From contig NC_063448.1 of NCBI RefSeq assembly GCF_020379485.1, positions 50,291,218-50,355,217 on the forward strand: a stretch of DNA of 64,000 nucleotides. Reading direction: 5' to 3'. The position numbers and the translations under genes were made by a program. Within the stretch, counting starts at the first letter, position 1, and every line of letters starts with the position of its first letter. The notes beneath the pieces are model-generated. The model was given only the letters and a program-made list of their open reading frames with translations. It was not told the origin of the DNA and made no database searches. The DNA is from Brassica napus (Eukaryota; Streptophyta; Magnoliopsida; Brassicales; Brassicaceae). Below, piece by piece: positions 57,411 to 64,000 of this stretch.

Positions 57411-60400
57411 CTAATCGTTGGGAGCTCGAACGGATAGACTGTGTTTAAAGTCATTGAAGAGTGAGCTTGGTAAGCCTTTTGTGAATATATCTGCGAATTG
57501 TGAAGACGAAGGAACGTGAAGCACCCGCACTTGGCCCAGCGCAACTTTCTCACAGACAAAGTGTATATCTATTTCGACATGTTTCATTCGTTGGTGCTTC
57601 ACAGGATTGGTGGATAGGTAGACAGCACTAATGTTGTCACAATAAACTAGTGTCGCAGCTTTTATTGGACACTTGAGCTCCAGGAGGAGGTTTCATACCC
57701 AACACGTTTCTGCAACTGCATTCGCCACTCCCTTGTACTCTGCTTCAGCGCTGGACCGAGATACTGTGGGTTGACGTTTTGATGACCAGGAGACCAGGTT
57801 GTCGCCGAGGAAGATGAAGTAACCTGATGTCGAACGGCGTGTGTTTGGACACCCGGCCCAGTCGGCATCAGTATACGCTGTAAGCGTTGAGGAAGTGCTT
57901 CTGTAGAGTTGTAGGCCATACGTGAGGGTTCCTTGGAGATAGCGCAACACTCTTTTGAGTGCTTGGAAATGAGGGACTCGCGGATCATGCATGAAAAGAC
58001 AAAGTTGCTGGACTGCATACTGGATGTCTGGGCGAGTCAGGGTTAGGTATTGTAGAGCGCCTGCGAGGCTTCGGTACAAGGTCGGGTCGTTGATTGGGGC
58101 ACCTTCGTCACTCGAGAGCTTTGCTTTTAGATCTACAGGGGTAGAGATGGGGTTGCAGTTCTCCATTGATGCACGTGTTAGAATCTCTTTTGCGTATCCT
58201 GATTGAGAGAGCATCATTCCTTTGGTGTTATAGTCTACTTTGATGCCGAGGAAATATTTGAGGAGGCCTTCTTCTGACATCTCAAATTCTTGTTTGAGGA
58301 GCGAAGTGATCTTGTTTCTTAACGATGGTGATGAAGCCGTAATGAGAATGTCGTCGACGTAGAGTAAGAGGAAAGCTTGCTGATCACCTTTGTCGTAGAC
58401 GAAGAGAGATGTATCACTATTGCTCTTCTGGAAGCCGATACCTGAAACAAAAGAGGAGAAACGAGCATTCCATGCCCTCGGAGCCTGTTTGAGGCCATAG
58501 AGTGCCTTCTCCAACTTACAGACGTGGTGAGGGTTTGTTTCATTCTTCATACCTGGCGGCTGATGCATGTAAACCGGTTCGTCGAGGGTGCCATGGAGGA
58601 AGGCATTCTTGACGTCAAGATGATGTACTTCCCAGTTGCGTTGAAGGGCCAGATGAAGAACGGTACGTATCGTTACGGGCTTGACCACAGGGCTGAAGGT
58701 TTCGTCATAGTCAAGCCCTTGTTCCTGAGACTTCCCATTAGCCACGAGGCGAGCTTTGTGGCGAACTGGATTGCCATCTGCATCAAGTTTGTATTTATAC
58801 AACCACATGGAACGAACTATGTTAGTGTCAGGTGGTTTAGGCACCAATTTAAACGTCTCATTCTTAATCAATGCATCGTACTCTACAGTCATGGCAGGGT
58901 TCCAGTTCGGATCTTTAAGAGCTTGAAGGTGGGTATTTCGAATTGGTGAAACTGTGGTGTGGAGGGAAAGAACAGATTTTTGTTTGCGGGTTCCGTCCCT
59001 ACTCCGTGTTGTCATAGGATGACGTGTTGGAGGAGGTAAGGAGTGGACCGGAGCCGGCTGATTTACAGCAGGCGGTATGGTCGGGCCAGAAAGAGAATGG
59101 GCCGGCACCATCGGTTTTTGAAGAATCTGTTTGAAAACAGGGGAAGTTTCAGTGTTTTCAAGGAAGGTATAAGTGTTTTTGGCTGGAGTAGAATGTGTTT
59201 GGGCTGAGGGAAAAATGGTCTCGTCGAAAATGACGTGACGGGAGATGATGATTTTTCTTGTTTTGAGGTCTAAGCAGCGATATCCTTTATGGTTTGCAGG
59301 ATAGCCAAGAAAGACACATGGTGTGGAGCGGGCAGCAAGTTTATGAAGTTGAGAGTGGTTTATGTTTGGGAAGCAGAGGCACCCGAAGGTGCGTAGGTGG
59401 GAGTAGGTAGGTTTTTTTTGGTATAGGAGAGAGTAAGGTGTTTTGTTTTGAATGGTAGAGGAAGGGAGAATGTTGAGAAGATGAACAGCGGTGTGTAAGG
59501 CCTCTATCCAATATGTTGGAGCCAGACGCGCTTGAAAGAGGAGAGTTCGAATGGTGTTGTTGATTGTTCGTATCATTCTCTCAGAACGGCCATTCTGTTG
59601 AGAGGTGTGAGGACACGAAAATCTTGCAACGATTCCATTTGAAGAGAAGTAGTTGTGGAATTGGGCATTGTTGAACTCGCCTCCGTTGTCGCATTGGAAT
59701 GATTGAATAGTTGTTTTGAATTGCGTCTTGACATATGCCGAGAAATGAGTGAATTTAGAAAAGACCTCGGATTTGTATCTGAGAGGATAAACCCACAAGA
59801 AATGTGAAAAATGATCCAAAAATAGAACATAGTACTTGAACCAACTGATGCTTGAAATTGGTGAGGTCCAAATATCAGAATGAACAATTTCAAAAAGAGA
59901 AGAAACTGTTTTATTTGAATCATAGAAAGGAAGTTTTAAGTGTTTACCCATTTGGCAAGCTTCACAACAAGTTGGAAATTGCCTTTTATTACAAGAAATA
60001 GATTTTGCAGAAATTAAAGAATTGAGAGAGGCATCGTTAACGTGCCCTAGGCGCTTATGCCAAGTAGAAGGATCTGCGACAACGAGAGCGGTTGGAGAAG
60101 CTGAAGTCGTCGGTTTATTTGTTTGGCAGGGCACGGAGTAGAGTTCTCCGATGCTGTTACTGCGGAGCAGAATCCTCCTGGTGTTGAGGTCCTTTATAGA
60201 AAAACCAAAAGGGTCGAATTCGACCGAACACCAGTTATCATTAGTTTACCGACGAACAGAGACTAGATTCTTGATAATGTTAGGAGTAACAAAAACATTG
60301 TTCAAGGAAAGAGGTCGAGAGAGTGAACAGAGAGAGCTTGAACCAGAGAGAGTAATTGGAATATGAGAACCGTTACCTACTGTGACTGCGTTTCCGGTGC

Positions 60401-61469
60401 AAGGTTTAAGAGGAGAGTTTAAAATACCTGACGATGAGGCTAGATGCGCTGTAGCACCAGAGTCCATGTACCAATTTGCAGCTCCTGGATCGGCAAGAGT
60501 CATTGTGTTGAATGCTTGAGCAAAGTCAGTTGTTGGCTGTAGCTGCGTATCGGTTAAGAGGGCTTGAGGAGGACGTTGAGGAGCAGAGCCAAGGATCCCT
60601 CTTGTTTGTTGCATCCATGGTGAAGGATAGCCTGGCCATTGCATCATTGGCGCTGGAAATTATTGCATTGGCCACTGGTTGTTTGCGTTTTGACTTGGCT
60701 AGTTGTTGTTCCATGATCGTTGCTGGTAGTTACGACCACGTCCGCGTCCTCTGCTGTTTTGTCGCCGGTTCCCGTTGTTGAACTTATGCGGAGCTTGCTG
60801 TTTGTCTGTTGAAGCCGTAAGGACTGTTGATGAGGACGGAGTGTCTGCGGGAACAGTTCCTTTGTTGCCTTTCTTGAGTCGGGTTTCCTCGTTTAACAGC
60901 ATAGACTTCGCATAGTCAAAGGATGGAAAGGGGTCTTTGTGTCTGATGACGTTGACGATGTTGTCATACTTCTCATTTAGGCCATTGAGAAGATACATCA
61001 CAAGTGTGCGATCTGTTACCGGTGCGTCAAGGTTGGCTAAGAGATCGGCGATGCCTTTGAGGGTTTGACAGTATTCTTGAACTGTGCGATCGCCTATCTC
61101 TGTGGTACGTAGGTCATGGTCCAGCTGGATTACGCGAGACTCCTTGTTAATTCTGAACTGATTCTCGACGCGTATCCATATGTCACGGGCTAAGCCTCCA
61201 GTCTGAAACGTTGATTTGAATAGGGGTTGAGTCAGCGTGCCATACAGCCATAGCTTGACCAGACCGTCACGCTTCTTCCAGGCAGTGTCGTCATCATTCG
61301 CAAGGAGGGTGGTTCCATCGATGTGGCCTAGGACGTCGAACGCTAAGCAGTGAGTGAGGAAGAGCTCACGCCAGGCGTCGTAATTGTGATCGTCATAGTC
61401 TAGAACAATGGGGATATGTGTTTTTATATTTGTGATCCCAAAGGTCCTTTCTTGATCTTGGTTTGCCAT
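57411..61469 (-). pseudogene. Copia gag-pol with four in-frame stops
   Basis: Reading on the minus strand from 61469: Gag (UBN2 type: FGITNIKTHIPIVLDYDDHN YDAW; YLLNGLNEKYDNIV), then protease (WYMDSGATAHLASS), GAG_pre-integrase (WHKRLGHVNDASLNSL), integrase (IVHSDIWTSPIS; QCDNGGEFNN; SCPHTSQQNGRSERMIRTIN), reverse transcriptase (HLDVKNAFLHGTLDEPVYMH; LLYVDDILI) and RNase H (AYTDADWAGCPNTRRSTSGY; SRSSAEAEYKGVANAVAETC; FADIFTKGLP) to the stop at 57411. All parts share one frame. Stops occur at about 60699 (TAG), about 60660 (TAA), 60246 (TAA) and 57693 (TGA). No zinc knuckle is evident. The copy cannot make a full polyprotein without readthrough. Confidence 0.9.
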
Positions 61470-61584
61470 TTGAAGTGAAGAAGAAGAAAAGAAATGAAGA
61501 AGGTAAGAGAGGAAGAAGTATTGAAGACGAAGAATAGAAAGATGAGAGAAAATTAGGTCTCAAGAGCTTTGTGCTCTGATACCA

Positions 61585-61726
61585 TGAAATCTTATGTATT
61601 TCCCTTGATCATAAACGTACACGATACAATTGTTATATACATCACGTTTGAGTATCTGTTCCACTATCGTAGGGATATTCTCTAACTATCCAAGAATATA
61701 GGAGATTTAGTTGACATATTCTTATA
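61585..61726 (-). repeat. 5' LTR of the young copia element
   Basis: 142 bp, abutting the primer-binding site TGGTATCAGAGC (minus strand). It would carry the promoter of the element. Confidence 0.95.
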
Positions 61727-61770
61727 GAAACGTCAGCCACAGCTACTATTGCCGCGCTGCTGAACACCAT

Positions 61771-63289
61771 ATCCAACAAAAGAATCTCCTCTTTCTTTAT
61801 TCAATTTGCGTACGAACTCAACTCTCGGTGCTAGTGGTTTTGACTTTTGGTGCTCCACTTTGTTTTGATATTTGCAGTTTTGTGATATCGGTTCACTTTT
61901 ATATTTCCTTAATTTATGGAGACTCAAGCCGTTGAATGGGTCTTTTACAAAAAGGAATAGGAGTAGCAAAAAAAAAACATATGGTTTCTTAATTACAATA
62001 TTTAGCTACTTATATTTATATAAACTGTCCTAAATACCAGGAGAAATTGGTTGGACTGTAGTTGTCAAAATTTTACTTTAGAACTTAGTATGTACAATTT
62101 TTTTGATGTAGCCTTAAAAAATTAAATGAGAAAAAAACATTCTTACAGTAATATTTTGTTGCTTTAGAAAAAAAAACTCTTACAACAATTTTTTGAAAAT
62201 ATTTGGCTTTAACTTTAAAAACTATATAAATGAAAAAGAGTATTTGTTTTTTTTTCACAAGTGAAAAATAAGATTTAAATCTATAAATAAAACTGATACT
62301 TATATAGCTTCACTTTCGTAAAACAAATCAGATTTAAAAAAAATTAAGGAAAATTGGGCTCTATGATTTTCAAACAATTAATAATTCATTGTGTGACTAA
62401 ATGCCCTAATACACCTATACACTTTTTTCTCTTTTATACAATATTGACATATTGCCCTCAGTAATAACCGGAAAAACCTGAAAAAGAAAAAGAAAACAAT
62501 GATTAATACTCATTGTGGAAAAGCAACTCGTGTCCCTACGTTATTCACACATTCTTATGTTATTCACATCCTCTCATTTTTACCTTACTTTCTTTTGGTT
62601 TTTGAAGGTGAATAATAGTCTTCATCAACGATTTGGCCACCACATATACACATCCAACGTTTATGGTGTTTCTCTCCGATCAAAATCACTTATTCCATGA
62701 TAACGATGACTCAGCTTCTCGGAATTGGGAATCAGGGGAAATATGACACAGACTGTAAGTTCTGATTGTGGCTTAAATTTTTTTTGTCTTGGAATCTGAG
62801 TAAATCGGTGAAATCAAGTATGATGGTTGATTAAGTGTTCGTGTTTGTTGTACCTGCTGAAATATATTGTTGTTTTTCGCCGAATCGGCTGTTCCTCTGG
62901 TTTGATCTACTTCGCTTTTGTTGCATGTCTGGTAAAATAGGGAAAAACAAATGATGATGGTTGATTAAGTGTTTATGTTTGCTCGCTTTTGTAAGTATTT
63001 TTTGATTGCTTCTGATTAGTCAATTTGTCGGTGTAAAACATTTTGCGGTGAGACATCCACTTGTTCCCTAGTTTTTTGTTCTCGTGTTACCTGTTATCCA
63101 ATTTTCGAAGCCACTGGCTCTTTATTTTCCTTCCGCTTTGTGTAGTCTGCTGATTTCTATTCTAGTATATTTGTATGCTATACCATACGTATATAGACTG
63201 ATGTTTTCCATTCCATTGACCGCAACCTGTAATTTCTTTGTTTGTTCACACTGCATAGGTTTGTTTTAAAGTATTCTACTCATATGGAA
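61771..63289. other. Upstream region of the split gene and unassigned AT-rich DNA
   Basis: 61771-61970 would hold the promoter and leader of the split gene (an in-frame stop lies just upstream of its ATG). The rest is AT-rich; I see no supported gene. Confidence 0.4.
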
Positions 63290-63470
63290 TAGCCGTCAGT
63301 TGGTAACTGAGAAGGAATTTGAGATCTAGTGGCTGTTTGCGGGGAAGCCAATCCGTTATGTTCTTCAAGACTTTGCCATAGTGGCTGATTTTAACTGTGG
63401 CGAAAGTGGGGGCTTCCATGGTGAGGCGCAAGAGAAAGCTATTGGACGAGGGAAGGGAACCATTTAAAAA
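63290..63470 (+). pseudogene. DUF1985-like fragment
   Basis: Reads LVTEKEFEI, a stop, then WLFAGKPIRYVLQDFAIVAD FNCGESGG and EAQEKAIGRGKG. It resembles the DUF1985 signature (WFLFAGKPIRFSLREFAIVTGL...), a domain found beside Ulp1-like protease genes in plant Mutator-type elements. Only this piece is present and it has a stop. Confidence 0.55.
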
Positions 63471-63789
63471 CTCGAGCTTACATGCATTTTTCTATTTTAT
63501 TTGGAAAACATAGAATAAAAATGATATTTTACAGTACATAAGCATTAGTTATGCTTTGGTGTTGTAATTGATATGAATCTTGGTTTATGTATATTGATCA
63601 AAATTAAATATTTAGCTTACATTTAGTTAACCATACTCATACAAGTGTAAACTTCACACAAATTTCTATTATCTTTTTTGTAATGATTCTATTTAAAAGT
63701 AGAAGATTGCAATGAATGATCTATATTGTATAGTTTAATATTACATAATATAGTTTAATACTTACATAATATTATTTACTATTTTAAGA

Positions 63790-63915
63790 TTTTGATATTT
63801 GGGGGTAGGGTTTAAGGTTTAGTGATTAGGGTTTAGGGTTAAAATTTGGGTTTAGGGTTTAGTGGTTAAGGTTTAGGGTTTAGTATTTGGAAGGTTGGGG
63901 TTGAGGTTGGGGTTC
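63790..63915 (+). repeat. Degenerate telomere-like (TTTAGGG)n repeats
   Basis: Repeated GGGTTTAGGGTTTAG words with irregular spacing (AGGGTTTAAGGTTTAGTGATTAGGG...). It resembles one half of the cores of the two inverted-repeat elements at 38.7 and 49.8 kb, perhaps one arm of a third. Confidence 0.6.
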
Positions 63916-64000
63916 ATATAACTTCTTACATTCAAGCATAGACGTTTCATAATTTCACTAATATATACTATACTATTTATTTTGTTCCATTCTATTTGAG

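Larger units (their letters stand above)
57257..61726 (-). mobile_element. Young Ty1/copia LTR retrotransposon with GAAAC target duplication
   Basis: Identical 5-bp repeats GAAAC flank the element (57252-57256 and 61727-61731). The 142-bp LTRs (57257-57398 and 61585-61726) differ at a single base (TAGGGTTATTC versus TAGGGATATTC). On the minus strand the 5' LTR is followed directly by TGGTATCAGAGC, the initiator-Met tRNA primer-binding site used by plant copia elements (61573-61584). A polypurine tract, GAGAGGGAG, precedes the 3' LTR (57399-57407). One gag-pol frame fills the interior. Few differences between LTRs point to a recent insertion. Confidence 0.95.
57038..61770 (-). pseudogene. Small plant gene split by a copia insertion
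   Basis: Minus-strand coding sequence begins at ATG 61770-61768 (MVFSSAAIVAVAD), runs to 61732, is interrupted by the copia element and one target duplication, and resumes at 57256 (VSTNAWQRLSRVRSSEMLNT; ECxxP-free core MAYCFPYGHLVRCLWEFMCL; acidic tail YDDDDDDGGDK) to the stop at 57038. The two parts are 39 and 219 nt, both multiples of three and in the same frame, so the pre-insertion frame was 85 codons. I do not recognise a domain. It lies beyond the neprosin gene, so an Arabidopsis counterpart would be expected near At3g13500-13470. The allele is presumably null. Confidence 0.75.

Overview
This window looks like nuclear DNA of a Brassicaceae plant, most likely Brassica or Raphanus. Two things point there. 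First, the genes at about 29.3-48.4 kb run in the order GH17 glucanase - COP10 - MYB5 - (MAP3K-epsilon remnant) - AGP12 - DUF239/neprosin protein. This matches, in reverse numbering, the Arabidopsis thaliana block At3g13560-At3g13510 (locus numbers recalled from memory). Second, the intergenic space is packed with plant transposon classes: CACTA, copia, LINE, Helitron-like and Mutator-like inverted-repeat elements.

Layout. 1-10279 is one end and most of a CACTA (En/Spm) element cut by the left window edge. Its right terminus (CACTACAAGAAAA on the minus strand) ends at 10279. It carries a spliceable tnp2 transposase gene (minus), a Transposase_24 (Ptta/En/Spm) gene (minus) and, between them and inverted, an ORF resembling ATHILA ORF-1, preceded by a 163-bp tandem array. 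10560-14261 is bounded by inverted Helitron-type 5' ends and holds a broken RPA-like gene and a peptide-like relic. 14670-16127 is a DC1 (Cys/His-rich C1) gene. 16.5-19.8 kb is a cluster of broken gene pieces: REC/TSS/CLU-like, short-chain dehydrogenase and receptor-kinase. 20224-26261 is a copia-type LTR element in which only gag is readable. 27.1-27.7 kb is a broken SCL-type SR splicing-factor copy.

The collinear gene block follows: GH17 endo-1,3-beta-glucanase (29337-31084), COP10 (32611-33702), MYB5 (36699-38037, minus), a decayed M3K-epsilon piece, AGP12 (42885-43106, minus) and a neprosin-domain protein (46365-48431, minus). For the four intron-containing genes the coding exons could be joined at GT/AG sites with total length divisible by three. 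A Helitron-like insertion, a hAT-like candidate and a Mutator-like MITE with a 9-bp target duplication lie between these genes.

From 51.3 kb to 56.9 kb there is a decayed LINE. At 57257-61726 a young copia element (142-bp LTRs differing at one base, 5-bp target duplication GAAAC) has landed inside the coding sequence of a small gene and split it. The last 2 kb holds a DUF1985-like scrap and degenerate telomere-like repeats.

No new multi-gene system is evident. The most unusual items are the apparently intact CACTA with an inverted ATHILA-like cargo ORF and a start codon apparently split by an intron, the clean copia knockout of a small gene, the inverted-repeat elements carrying telomere-like cores, and the decayed secreted-peptide-like locus.
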